A DNA stretch of 45,524 nt from Desulfotignum sp. (GTDB lineage: Bacteria; Desulfobacterota; Desulfobacteria; Desulfobacterales; Desulfobacteraceae), in NCBI GenBank assembly GCA_011390615.1, contig JAABSB010000006.1, positions 1 through 45,524 of the forward strand. Reading direction: 5' to 3'. The notes beneath the pieces are model-generated. The model made no database searches and had not been told where the DNA came from. It saw only the letters and a list, made by a program, of their open reading frames with translations. The position numbers and the translations under genes were made by a program. The first letter of the stretch is position 1. Each line of letters begins with the position of its first letter. Below are positions 34,014 through 42,820 of this stretch, piece after piece.

Positions 34014-34709
34014 ATGCGGCTGCAGAAATTTCTGGCCAAAGCTGGGGTATGTTCCAGGCGGGCTGCAGAAAAACTGATTGTTGACGGCCGCATCCGGGTT
34101 AATGGGCATACGGTTACCACGCTGGGCACCAGGGTGGATCCGAAAACCGATGTGGTGGTTAGTGACGACAAGCCTGTCCGTCTTTCCCCTAAAAAAAAAT
34201 TTGTCTATATTGCCGTGAACAAGCCCAAAGGCGTGGTCACCTCCTGTGCCAAAAAACACAATGACCGGATCATCCTGGATCTTGTGCCGATACAGGAACG
34301 GATCTTTCCTGTGGGCCGGCTGGACAAGGACTCCCGGGGCCTGGTGCTGCTCACCAATGACGGGGACCTGCACAACAGACTGTCCCATCCCTCCCACAAC
34401 CATGAAAAAGAATACCATGTCACCACAACCCATCCTGTAAAAGATGCAGATCTTGCAGCCATGGCCGGAGGCATGAAAATCCAGGGCAAGAAAATCCGGA
34501 AAGCAAGGGTGCGGCGGACGGCAAAAAACGGGTTCATCATTGTTCTCAAACAGGGACTGAACCGGCAGATCCGAAAGATGGTGGGAAAGACCGGCAACCA
34601 GGTAAAAACCCTTACCCGCATCCGCATGGCTGCTGTGTCTCTGGGGGATCTGCAGCCCGGGGCCTGGCGGTACCTGACCCCAAAGGAAATTGCCGGCCTA
34701 ACCCAGTGA
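34014..34709 (+). CDS. rRNA pseudouridine synthase (RsuA/RluB/E/F family)
   Basis: The 231-aa protein modifies uridine in ribosomal RNA. An S4 RNA-binding domain (MRLQKFLAKAGVCSRRAAEK, then RIRVNG) is followed by the synthase fold with catalytic Asp104 in VGRLDKDSRGLVLLTNDG and the C-terminal KQGLNRQIRKMVGKTG. ATG 34014 is preferred because MRLQKFLAKAG is the usual start. ATG 33978, inside the end of argJ, would add 12 residues. Neither has a clear ribosome site. The size and motifs fit RluB-type enzymes, but the target nucleotide cannot be fixed. The 3' end overlaps the convergent trpS by 12 bases. Confidence 0.9.
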   Translation: MRLQKFLAKAGVCSRRAAEKLIVDGRIRVNGHTVTTLGTRVDPKTDVVVSDDKPVRLSPKKKFVYIAVNKPKGVVTSCAKKHNDRIILDLVPIQERIFPVGRLDKDSRGLVLLTNDGDLHNRLSHPSHNHEKEYHVTTTHPVKDADLAAMAGGMKIQGKKIRKARVRRTAKNGFIIVLKQGLNRQIRKMVGKTGNQVKTLTRIRMAAVSLGDLQPGAWRYLTPKEIAGLTQ

Positions 34710-35708
34710 CCGGATGCCCACGGCAGACCGGATCTTTTTCAGAAACGGTACAGAAAACGCCCGGGCCTTGTCCGCGCCTTTGGCCAGAATGTCTTCAATA
34801 TCTTTGGGGTTTTTGATCAGTTCATCATACCGCTGCCGGGGTTCGGCCAGAATGGCATCGATATAGTCAAACAGCTCCTGTTTCATGGCCCCCCAGGCGA
34901 TCCCGGCCCGGTACCGCTCCGCCATGGCCTGGGTTTCCGCATCAGTGGCAAAGGCCCGGAAGATGGAAAACAGCGTGCAGGTGTCTGGATCCTTGGGTTC
35001 ATCCGGTCCCAGGGAATTGGTCTGGATCTTCATGATCATTTTGCGCAGCTGTTTTTGGGTATCAAACAGCGGGATAAAGTTGTTATAGCTCTTGCTCATT
35101 TTTCTACCGTCCAGGCCGGACAGCACTGCGGTGTTGTCATCCACCACCACTTCGGGCAGAACAAACAGTTTTTCATACACATGGTTGAATTTTGCGGCAA
35201 TATCCCTGGTCATCTCCAGGTGCTGGACCTGATCTTTTCCCACCGGCACTTTTTGTGCATTGAACATGAGAATATCAGCCGCCATGAGAATGGGGTAGGA
35301 AAAAAGCCCCATGGTGATGGCCTGGTCAGGGTCCTTGTTGCCGGCGGCTTCATTTTCCTGGACCTTTGCCTTGTAGGCATGGGCCCGGTTCATTAACCCT
35401 TTTGCCGTAAGGCAGGTCAGTATCCAGGTCAATTCCGGGATTTCAGGAATGTCCGACTGCCTGTAAAACACGCAGTTGTTATGGTCCAGGCCAAGGGCGA
35501 TCCAGGCAGCGGCAATCTGAAGGGTGGATGCCTGCCGTTTTACCGGATCATGGTTTTTGATCAATGAGTGGTAGTCAGCCAGAAAATAATAGGAGGTCAG
35601 GTGTGGGTCCTTGCTGGATGCCACAGCCGGCCGGATGGCCCCCACAAAGTTGCCCAGATGGGGGGTGCCGGAGGTGGTGATACCGGTTAAAAAGTCTGCA
35701 TTTTTCAT
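34698..35708 (-). CDS. trpS: Tryptophanyl-tRNA synthetase
   Basis: TrpS charges tRNA-Trp. The 336-aa protein is a class I synthetase with the HIGH-like motif GTPHLGN (14-20) and KMSKS (203-207) in DGRKMSKSYNN. DILMFNAQKVPVGKDQVQHLEM is the usual active-site strand. Length is normal. It is 151 bases downstream of the nucleotidyltransferase fusion on the same strand, with nested inverted repeats in the gap, so it may have its own promoter or regulation. Confidence 0.96.
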   Translation of the reverse strand: MKNADFLTGITTSGTPHLGNFVGAIRPAVASSKDPHLTSYYFLADYHSLIKNHDPVKRQASTLQIAAAWIALGLDHNNCVFYRQSDIPEIPELTWILTCLTAKGLMNRAHAYKAKVQENEAAGNKDPDQAITMGLFSYPILMAADILMFNAQKVPVGKDQVQHLEMTRDIAAKFNHVYEKLFVLPEVVVDDNTAVLSGLDGRKMSKSYNNFIPLFDTQKQLRKMIMKIQTNSLGPDEPKDPDTCTLFSIFRAFATDAETQAMAERYRAGIAWGAMKQELFDYIDAILAEPRQRYDELIKNPKDIEDILAKGADKARAFSVPFLKKIRSAVGIRSLG

Positions 35709-35754
35709 ATGTTTTCAGGTTTCCAAAAAGATAAATATAATTAGGGGTTACCTT

Positions 35755-35793
35755 TGATGATCAAACCATGGTTTCTGGCAAACGTGATCATCA
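35755..35793. repeat. Nested inverted repeats upstream of trpS
   Basis: TGATGATCA (35755-35763) and TGATCATCA (35785-35793) are exact inverted copies. Directly after the left arm, overlapping it by one base, lies the 12-bp perfect palindrome AAACCATGGTTT (35763-35774). They sit 47-85 bases before the trpS start, in the gap after the upstream gene. They could be an operator or a leader structure. No T-box sequence was recognised. Confidence 0.5.
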
Positions 35794-35859
35794 CATTGAA
35801 CCTTGCCTGTTCCGGTTGCCTGGCCGGGGAATTACCAGAAAGAAACGATTTTAGCAACA

Positions 35860-38532
35860 TTAAATCAACCCTTTGGTCCGGGCATATGCTGCGGCAAAAG
35901 CGATCTCTTTTTTCCGGGTGTCAAGGTCCCCGTCCAGCTTTGCATTCAGTACCCGGGAAAATATTTTCGTGAATTCAGGACCGGGTTTCACCCCGATATT
36001 GATCAGGTCCCGGCCCCTGATCAGCGGTTTCACATGGCGGTAATCAGTATAAAAATTGGAGATGGCCTTGCGCACAGCCTCATCTTTTGTCAGGGCCATC
36101 ATGTACAGGATGCATTCAGTTTTAAAGTTGATCAACGCCCAGTAGAGTTCCTGGCGGGAAACAGGAAAATTGGATGCAATGAAACCAAGCCGGTTCTCCG
36201 CTTTATACCGGGTTTCCATCAGCAACCGGGTTTCGCTGACCGGCACCATCAGCCTTTTGCATATCTGCTCACACACGGTAAAGGGGCACCGGTTCAGCAG
36301 CACCATGAAATACACGGCCCACCTGGGGTATTTTTCATCCACATACAAAAGGTCATGCCATGCCAGGGTCTTGTTGACCGATTCAAAGATCACATATGTA
36401 GCAGGGGTGATCTCCAGCTGGGGGTGAATCACTTTTTCAAGGCCGTAGGATACCATGGTGTGGATTGCGGGAATGGGGTTTTCTTCGCTGAATATCTGTT
36501 TGAGTTCCGACAGGACCCGCAGTCCGCTCAGGTTCTTAAAGCAGTCCACCTTAATGGCATTTTTAATGAGATTGGATGTTACTTTGCCGATCTTGAACCC
36601 GAACCGGTTGGAAAATTTAATGGCCCGGAATATCCTGGTGGGATCTTCCACAAAGCTTAGGTTATGGATGGTGCGGATGGTTTTGTCCTTCAGGTCCCGG
36701 TTGGCACCGAAATAATCGATCATGGTGCCGAAACTGTCCGGATTCAGGCTCAGGGCAAGGGTGTTGATGGTAAAATCCCTGCGTGCCAGATCCCTTTTGA
36801 TGGAGCTTTTTTCCACAATGGGCAGGGCTGCCGGAAAATTATAGTATTCCAGCCGGGCCGAGGCCACATCCACTTTAACATTGTCAGGAAAAATGATCAC
36901 AGCAGTGCCGAATTTTTTATGGGTATTTACCCGGCACCCCTTTTTTTTTGCAAAATGTTTGGCAAAAAAGATCCCGTCTCCTTCCACCACAATGTCAATA
37001 TCATCCACCCGGCGCTGCAGCAGAAGGTCCCGGACAAATCCACCCACCACATAAAGGTTGAGGTTGAGTTCATCTCCTGTTTTTCCGATGGCCTTGAGCA
37101 GATCCAGGGTCCAGGCATCCAGCCGCTGTTCCATGATATTATGAATTTGCCGTTTTTTGGTGTTTTGCCTTTTGAATATGAGCTGATCCGTGTGTTTGAC
37201 CGCCTTGTTGTGCTGCACAAGATAATTGAGCAGATCGGTGCGGGTGATGACACCGGTGATGGTGCCGTTGTCAATGACCGGGATGATCCGCTGCTTTTCT
37301 TCGATGATCTTGTATTCGATCTCATCGATATCTGCATCAGATGAAACAGATGAGGCTTCTGAATTCATGTATTCTTCCACCGGTCTGTCCTTAAGTTTGT
37401 GGAAAAAAATTTTTTCCACCACCTGGCGGGAAATGTATCCTTCATAGGCATGCTTGTTCTCATCCACCACCACAAGGGTATTGATATTGTAGCGGGTCAT
37501 GATGCTGCCTGCCTGTTCACAGGAAGCAGAGGCGGGAATTGTGATTGCAGGAGAGGACATAAGGGTCCTGGCCACCTGAATTTTCCTGGTGGCCTGCTTT
37601 ACCTGATCAATGACCATCAGTTCCACCTGGGTCAGGGTGTGGTTTTCCACTTTGGCGGATGCGGCATAGGCATGGCCCCCGCCGCCGAAAGATGTCAGAA
37701 TTCTGCCCACATCCACTTCCGGTATCCGGTTTCTGGCAATGATATTGATTTTGTTGCCCATGAGCACGATGGCAAAATACAGATCCAGGCTTTCCATGCG
37801 CACGATTTTCTGAACAATGGATGCCAGGTCTGTAATGTAATATGATGCGGAAATGGTGGAAATATGGACTTCAATACCGTTGATTTTGTGCACGGTCATC
37901 TCATTGAGCAGTTCATTGAGCCAGGCGACCTGTTCCGCCCTGATCTCCCTGACAACCAGGCTCACAATGGTGTTGAGGCTGGCACCGCAGGACAGAAGAT
38001 ACCCTGCCTGGATGAAATCCGCCCGGGTGGTGGAGGCATGGGTGAACATGCCGGTGTCTTCATATATCCCCAGGGCCATGACAGTGGCTTCTTCCGGTGT
38101 GGGAACGATATTTTTTTCCTGGAGGATCTCCCCCAGTATGGTTGCGGTGGCCCCGTAGGGTTTAAAGACTTCCATATCGGCAGCCACATCATCTGGTCCC
38201 GGCGGGTGGTGGTCATATACATGAATGGCCACCTGTTTGTTCTCCAGCAGATCAGTTACCCCCAAAAGCCGGCTTTTCTGCCGGGTATCCACCAGCACCA
38301 GGGTGCGGGTATCTGTAAAATCAATGGATGCCGGATCTGCCATATTGAACAGATAGCTCATGGAGGAGATGAAAAAATCCCGCAGATTTTTTTCCTGGGA
38401 CCCGGGAAAGATGATCAATGCCTCCGGATAAAGCTTCTGGGCTGCCAGCATGGCGGCAATGGCATCATAATCTGCATTCACATGGCTGGTGATGATGGTT
38501 TTGGCACGGATACCTTTTTTTTTGCCCTGCAC
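35860..38532 (-). CDS. DHH phosphoesterase - CBS - tRNA nucleotidyltransferase fusion (A-adding/CCA-adding type)
   Basis: The 890-aa protein has three parts. Residues ~10-310 are a DHH/DHHA1 phosphoesterase (SHVNADYDAIAAM, VDTRQKS, VYDHHPPG at 106-112, FGGGGHAYAASA). Residues ~320-450 are two CBS domains (NTLVVVDENKHAYEGYISRQ, RIIPVIDNGTITGVITRTDLL). Residues ~470-890 are a class II nucleotidyltransferase of the poly(A)-polymerase/CCA-enzyme family (LYVVGGFVRDLL, DDIDIVVEGDG, RRDFTINTLAL, RIFRAIKFSNRFGF). Such fusions occur in Aquifex and deltaproteobacteria and add the A, or the CC, of tRNA CCA ends. Which activity this one has is unknown. The start is GTG with AGGAG 8 bases upstream. trpS lies downstream. 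Confidence 0.9.
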   Translation of the reverse strand: MQGKKKGIRAKTIITSHVNADYDAIAAMLAAQKLYPEALIIFPGSQEKNLRDFFISSMSYLFNMADPASIDFTDTRTLVLVDTRQKSRLLGVTDLLENKQVAIHVYDHHPPGPDDVAADMEVFKPYGATATILGEILQEKNIVPTPEEATVMALGIYEDTGMFTHASTTRADFIQAGYLLSCGASLNTIVSLVVREIRAEQVAWLNELLNEMTVHKINGIEVHISTISASYYITDLASIVQKIVRMESLDLYFAIVLMGNKINIIARNRIPEVDVGRILTSFGGGGHAYAASAKVENHTLTQVELMVIDQVKQATRKIQVARTLMSSPAITIPASASCEQAGSIMTRYNINTLVVVDENKHAYEGYISRQVVEKIFFHKLKDRPVEEYMNSEASSVSSDADIDEIEYKIIEEKQRIIPVIDNGTITGVITRTDLLNYLVQHNKAVKHTDQLIFKRQNTKKRQIHNIMEQRLDAWTLDLLKAIGKTGDELNLNLYVVGGFVRDLLLQRRVDDIDIVVEGDGIFFAKHFAKKKGCRVNTHKKFGTAVIIFPDNVKVDVASARLEYYNFPAALPIVEKSSIKRDLARRDFTINTLALSLNPDSFGTMIDYFGANRDLKDKTIRTIHNLSFVEDPTRIFRAIKFSNRFGFKIGKVTSNLIKNAIKVDCFKNLSGLRVLSELKQIFSEENPIPAIHTMVSYGLEKVIHPQLEITPATYVIFESVNKTLAWHDLLYVDEKYPRWAVYFMVLLNRCPFTVCEQICKRLMVPVSETRLLMETRYKAENRLGFIASNFPVSRQELYWALINFKTECILYMMALTKDEAVRKAISNFYTDYRHVKPLIRGRDLINIGVKPGPEFTKIFSRVLNAKLDGDLDTRKKEIAFAAAYARTKGLI

Positions 38533-38668
38533 GGATCAACTCCTGTTGAGATTGCACGATTGATGATATATAGACTATCTGAATCAATTTTACAAATCCT
38601 GCTGTTCTGGTATAATCAGTTGCGATTGGAGACTAAGGACCATTTACCCAAAACATGAAGGAAGTCAT

Positions 38669-39877
38669 ATGCCGGTTATCTATCAATGGAAAGGCAAGAA
38701 CCCCAGAGGCAGAACCGTAAAAGGTGAAATGGAAGCGGAGACCGTTGAACAGGTCCGCCAGAGTCTTGTCAGAAGAAAAATAATCCCTGGCAGAATCAAG
38801 CAGAAACCCAAGGACCTTTTTGAAAATGTGTCATTTCTGCAGCCCAGTGTGAAAGAAAGCGACGTGATAATTTTTGCCAGGCAGTTTTCCACCATGATAG
38901 ATGCCGGCCTGCCGCTGCTGCAATGCCTGGAAATTCTCCAAGCCCAGCAGGAAAATCCCACATTTAAAAAACACCTGAAAAAAATCAAGGAATCTGTGGA
39001 ATCCGGGGAAACCTTTGCCGATGCATTGCAGAAATTTCCCAAAGATTTTAATGAACTGTTTGTAAACATGGTGGCGGCAGGGGAAGCCGGCGGTATTCTG
39101 GATGTGATTCTGGGCCGCTTGTCCAGTTACATGGAAAAAATGGCAAAACTCAAAAAACAGGTCAAAGGTGCCATGACCTATCCCATTATCACCATTATAG
39201 TGGCCATTATCGTGGTGGGTATCATCCTGGTATTTGTCATCCCGGTATTTGAGGAAATGTTTGCCAGTATGGAATCTGCCCTGCCAGCCCCCACACTGAT
39301 GGTGGTGGCCTTGAGTGACTTTGTGGTGGCCAATGTGCTGTGGATAATCCTGGGAACAGCCGCCGCCGGTTTCATCATCCGACGTATCTACAAGACCGAA
39401 AGAGGCAGGATTTTCATGGATGACATGTTTCTGCGGCTGCCGGTGGTGGGCATGCTGATCCGCAAGGTGGCGGTGGCCAAGTTTACAAGAACCACCAGCA
39501 CCATGATCTCATCCGGGGTATCCATCCTGGATGCCCTGGATATTGTGGGCAAAACATCCGGCAACAAAATTGTGGAATTTGCCATCAAAGATGTCAAATC
39601 CGGCATTGCCGAAGGCCGGTCCATGGCTGACCCCCTGCTGGAAAGCGGGGTGTTCCCCTCCATGGTTTGCTCCATGATCTCCGTGGGGGAATCCACCGGG
39701 GCCCTGGATACCATGATGGAAAAAATTGCGGATTTTTATGATGATGAGGTGGACCAGGCTGTTAAAAATCTTACAGACATGATCGAGCCGTTCATGCTGG
39801 TTTTTCTGGGTGTGGTGGTGGGGGGTCTCGTTATTGCCATGTATCTGCCCATATTCACCATGGCAGGCAACCTCTAA
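38669..39877 (+). CDS. pilC: Type IV pilus / type II secretion inner-membrane platform protein (PilC/GspF family)
   Basis: PilC is the inner-membrane platform on which pilins are assembled or extracted. The 402-aa protein has two T2SSF domains. The first begins at FARQFSTMIDAGLPLLQCLEIL (about 71-92). The second begins at FTRTTSTMISSGVSILDALDIV. There are three membrane segments, and the end GVVVGGLVIAMYLPIFTMAGNL is diagnostic. AAGGAAG lies 5 bases before the ATG. The kinase gene downstream starts 2 bases after its stop. Other pil genes are not in the window. Confidence 0.94.
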   Translation: MPVIYQWKGKNPRGRTVKGEMEAETVEQVRQSLVRRKIIPGRIKQKPKDLFENVSFLQPSVKESDVIIFARQFSTMIDAGLPLLQCLEILQAQQENPTFKKHLKKIKESVESGETFADALQKFPKDFNELFVNMVAAGEAGGILDVILGRLSSYMEKMAKLKKQVKGAMTYPIITIIVAIIVVGIILVFVIPVFEEMFASMESALPAPTLMVVALSDFVVANVLWIILGTAAAGFIIRRIYKTERGRIFMDDMFLRLPVVGMLIRKVAVAKFTRTTSTMISSGVSILDALDIVGKTSGNKIVEFAIKDVKSGIAEGRSMADPLLESGVFPSMVCSMISVGESTGALDTMMEKIADFYDDEVDQAVKNLTDMIEPFMLVFLGVVVGGLVIAMYLPIFTMAGNL

Positions 39878-39879
39878 TT

Positions 39880-41208
39880 TTGAATACCAGCAGGATATCA
39901 TCCGACCCGTTACAGGGTCAGTATGACATGGTGCAGCAGCTCAAATGGATCATCCTTGCCCGGGTAGTGTTCTGCATTGTACTGATCTTTTCCAGCCTGG
40001 TGTTCTCCACCGGGGAAAATCTGTCTTTTTTTTCCCAGCCCTTTATAACCCTGTATTATCTGTCTGCTGTCATATTGTTTTTATCGGTGGGGTACGGCAT
40101 CTGGCTCAAACAGGGCAGCAAACTTGTGCAGCTTTCCTATTTCCAGAGCCTGGTGGATACCTTGTGTGTGACCATAATCATTTATGTCACCGGCAGTTTT
40201 GATTCCATGTTCACCTTTTTGTATCTGCTGATCATTATCTATGGTGCCATGCTGGTTCTGCAGAGGGGCAGCCTGGTCATTGCCGGGATATCCGCGGCCC
40301 AGTACGGACTGTTGATTCTTCTGGAATACCACAGGATTGTTCCTCCGTTTCTCGGACACCATTCCGTGCCCATGAACCTGGATTCCTCCCATATTTTTTA
40401 CCGCATTATCATCATCATGGCGGCATGTTTTGCTGTGGCTTTTTTGAGCGGTCTGCTGGCCATGCAGCTGAAGCGGGCCCGCCAGGATCTGAAAATCACC
40501 CAGGCCCACTTCAGGCGGGTGGAAAAAATGGAGGCTGTGGATGAAATGATTTCAGGAATTGCCCATGAGATCAAGAACCCTCTGGCATCTCTGGCAGGAT
40601 CCATTCAGCTGCTCCAGGAGGAGGCTTTGCCTGACAGCCATGAAGACCGGCTCATGAAAATCATTCTGCGGGAAACCGAGCGGCTCAAACGCATTGTCAA
40701 TGAAATCCGGCTGTTTGCAAAACCCAGCAGGGCAAATGCACAACCGGTCAAGATCCATGAGGCTGTCACAGATGTGGTTTCCCTGTTTTTGAACACAGCC
40801 GAGTTCAAGGACCGGATACAGATTTTCACCCATATCGATGATACCTTGTGTGTCATCATCGACCCTGTGCACCTTCAACAGATTCTGTGGAATCTCATCA
40901 AGAATGCGGCCCAGTCCATTTCCGGCAAGGGAAAGATTGTCATAACCCTTACATCTCCCAGAAACAACCGGATCTATCTGACTATCCAGGACAACGGCCA
41001 GGGCATCGATCCTGGAAAAGCCAGGCATATATTTGATCCGTTTTTCACCACCAAGCCGGAAGGTAGCGGGCTTGGCCTGTCCATCATCCACCGCCTCATC
41101 GATATCTATGACGGGATGATAGATTTTGATTCCATCCCGGGCAAAGGAACGCTTTTCACCATTATTTTCAAAAACGCGGTTCCCGGACAAACGCCAACAA
41201 AATCTTGA
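39880..41208 (+). CDS. PilS-like membrane sensor histidine kinase
   Basis: The 442-aa protein has about six membrane segments in its first 195 residues, then a kinase core: H-box with phospho-acceptor His229 in MISGIAHEIKNPLASLAGSIQLL, an N-box (LWNLIKNAAQSI), and ATP-lid motifs DNGQGID and GSGLGLSIIHRLI. Membrane region plus core match PilS, the kinase that controls pilin transcription. It starts with TTG at 39880, 2 bases after pilC. ATG 39928 is an alternative start. The matching response regulator PilR, normally next to PilS, is absent here and lysS follows instead. The function is therefore likely but not certain to concern pili. Confidence 0.85.
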   Translation: MNTSRISSDPLQGQYDMVQQLKWIILARVVFCIVLIFSSLVFSTGENLSFFSQPFITLYYLSAVILFLSVGYGIWLKQGSKLVQLSYFQSLVDTLCVTIIIYVTGSFDSMFTFLYLLIIIYGAMLVLQRGSLVIAGISAAQYGLLILLEYHRIVPPFLGHHSVPMNLDSSHIFYRIIIIMAACFAVAFLSGLLAMQLKRARQDLKITQAHFRRVEKMEAVDEMISGIAHEIKNPLASLAGSIQLLQEEALPDSHEDRLMKIILRETERLKRIVNEIRLFAKPSRANAQPVKIHEAVTDVVSLFLNTAEFKDRIQIFTHIDDTLCVIIDPVHLQQILWNLIKNAAQSISGKGKIVITLTSPRNNRIYLTIQDNGQGIDPGKARHIFDPFFTTKPEGSGLGLSIIHRLIDIYDGMIDFDSIPGKGTLFTIIFKNAVPGQTPTKS

Positions 41209-41317
41209 CAACCACCAGTCAATCAGGCTATTTATTTATGTTTTATTACATGAAATCCATACTGTAAACCAGACAATACAGGTGTGCCCGGGATATCAGA
41301 TATGGCGCTCACCGTAA

Positions 41318-42814
41318 ATGAAAGCAATATACCACATGGACAAAGACAGCCAGATCATTCAGCTTCGAAAAGAAAAAATACAGGCCATCAAAGAAAGCGG
41401 GATACCCCTGTATCCCAATGATTTTAAACCTTCCTGCACACTGGCGCAGCTAAAGCAGACCATAGCCGAAGACCCTGCCGCTTTGGGAGAGCACGGTCAG
41501 ACCTTCCAGGCGGCCGGCAGGATTATGGCCATCAACCGCATGGGGAAATCTTCTTTTGTCCGGTTCAAAGACGGTTCTGATGCCATGCAAGTGTATATCC
41601 AGAAAAACAAGGTGGGGGATGACACCTATGACCTGTTTAAAAAACTGGATATCGGTGATTTTATTGGTGTGGCCGGTCCATTGTTTCAGACCCGCACCGG
41701 GGAGTGGACCATCCTGGCAACGGTTTTCCGGCTTTTGTCCAAGGCTGTCCGGCCCCTGCCGGAAAAATTCCACGGTATCAAGGATCCGGAAAAACGTTAC
41801 CGCCAGCGGTATCTGGACCTGATAATGAATGATGGTGCAAGGAATATATTTGTCACAAGAAGCAGGATTGTGGCAGCCATGCGCAGGTTCTTCGAAAACC
41901 ATGGCTTCATGGAGGTGGAAACCCCCATGATGCAGCCGCTGCCCGGCGGTGCGGAAGCCACCCCCTTTAAAACCTGGCATAACGCACTGGGCATGGAACT
42001 GTTTTTGCGCATCGCTCCTGAGCTGTACCTGAAACGCCTGGTGGTGGGCGGGTTTGAAAAGGTGTTTGAAATAAACCGCAACTTCAGAAATGAAGGGGTG
42101 TCCACCCGGCACAATCCGGAATTCACCATGGTGGAATTTTACCAGGCCTATGCTGATTACACGGATTTAATGGATTTTACTGAAGAGATGTTTGCCGCCA
42201 TTGTCCGGGAAATTACCGGCGGTACAACGGTTGCCTACCAGGGCCACACCATTGACTTTACACAGGGCTGGCAGCGGATCCCCATGATGGAATCTTTGTG
42301 CACCATGGGCGGTGTTGATCCTGCCCACATAGATGATACCCGGGCCCTGCTGGAATTTGCACAGAAAAACGGTGTCCAGATCACCAAAAAGGAAAGCCAC
42401 GGCAAGGTGTTGACCAAGCTCTTTGACATCCTGGTGGAACCCAAACTGATTCAGCCCACCTTTATCACAGGATACCCTGTGGAGGTTTCTCCCCTGTCCC
42501 GGAAAAGTGATAAAAATCCAAAGCTCACCGACCGGTTTGAACTGTTCATAGCCGGCCGGGAGATTGCCAATGGATTTTCCGAGATCAACGACCCGGAAGA
42601 CCAGTACAACCGTTTCCTCATGCAGGTCCTTCAACGGGATGCGGGAAATGATGAAGCCCATATCATGGATGCGGCGTATGTGGAAGCCCTGGAATACGGC
42701 ATGCCACCCACTGCCGGTGAGGGCATCGGCATCGACCGCCTGGTGATGCTGCTCACAGATGCCGCTTCCATCAGAGAGGTCATTCTTTTTCCCCATATGA
42801 AAAACAGCAATTGA
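41318..42814 (+). CDS. lysS: Lysyl-tRNA synthetase, class II
   Basis: LysS charges tRNA-Lys. The 498-aa protein has an N-terminal anticodon-binding OB fold (about 60-150: VQAAGRIMAINRMGKSSFVRF-type strand), class II motif 1 (FFENHGFMEVETPMM), motif 2 (FRNEGVSTRHNPEFTMVEFY) and motif 3 (GEGIGIDRLVMLL). Length is normal. ATG 41318 and ATG 41336 (MDKDSQIIQLRKEK) are both possible, and neither has a clear ribosome site. The 109-base gap after the kinase gene holds nothing else recognisable. The LolC/E gene follows after 6 bases. Confidence 0.96.
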   Translation: MKAIYHMDKDSQIIQLRKEKIQAIKESGIPLYPNDFKPSCTLAQLKQTIAEDPAALGEHGQTFQAAGRIMAINRMGKSSFVRFKDGSDAMQVYIQKNKVGDDTYDLFKKLDIGDFIGVAGPLFQTRTGEWTILATVFRLLSKAVRPLPEKFHGIKDPEKRYRQRYLDLIMNDGARNIFVTRSRIVAAMRRFFENHGFMEVETPMMQPLPGGAEATPFKTWHNALGMELFLRIAPELYLKRLVVGGFEKVFEINRNFRNEGVSTRHNPEFTMVEFYQAYADYTDLMDFTEEMFAAIVREITGGTTVAYQGHTIDFTQGWQRIPMMESLCTMGGVDPAHIDDTRALLEFAQKNGVQITKKESHGKVLTKLFDILVEPKLIQPTFITGYPVEVSPLSRKSDKNPKLTDRFELFIAGREIANGFSEINDPEDQYNRFLMQVLQRDAGNDEAHIMDAAYVEALEYGMPPTAGEGIGIDRLVMLLTDAASIREVILFPHMKNSN

Positions 42815-42820
42815 TTTGTA

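Noticed and set aside
35709-35859. T-box riboswitch upstream of trpS
   Set aside because: The conserved T-box sequence and a Trp specifier loop could not be found.
35754-35972. Small plus-strand frame with a lipoprotein-like start (ACSGC), 72 codons
   Set aside because: It runs into the end of the nucleotidyltransferase fusion gene, lacks a good ribosome site, and the rest of the product is not protein-like. It cannot be fully excluded.
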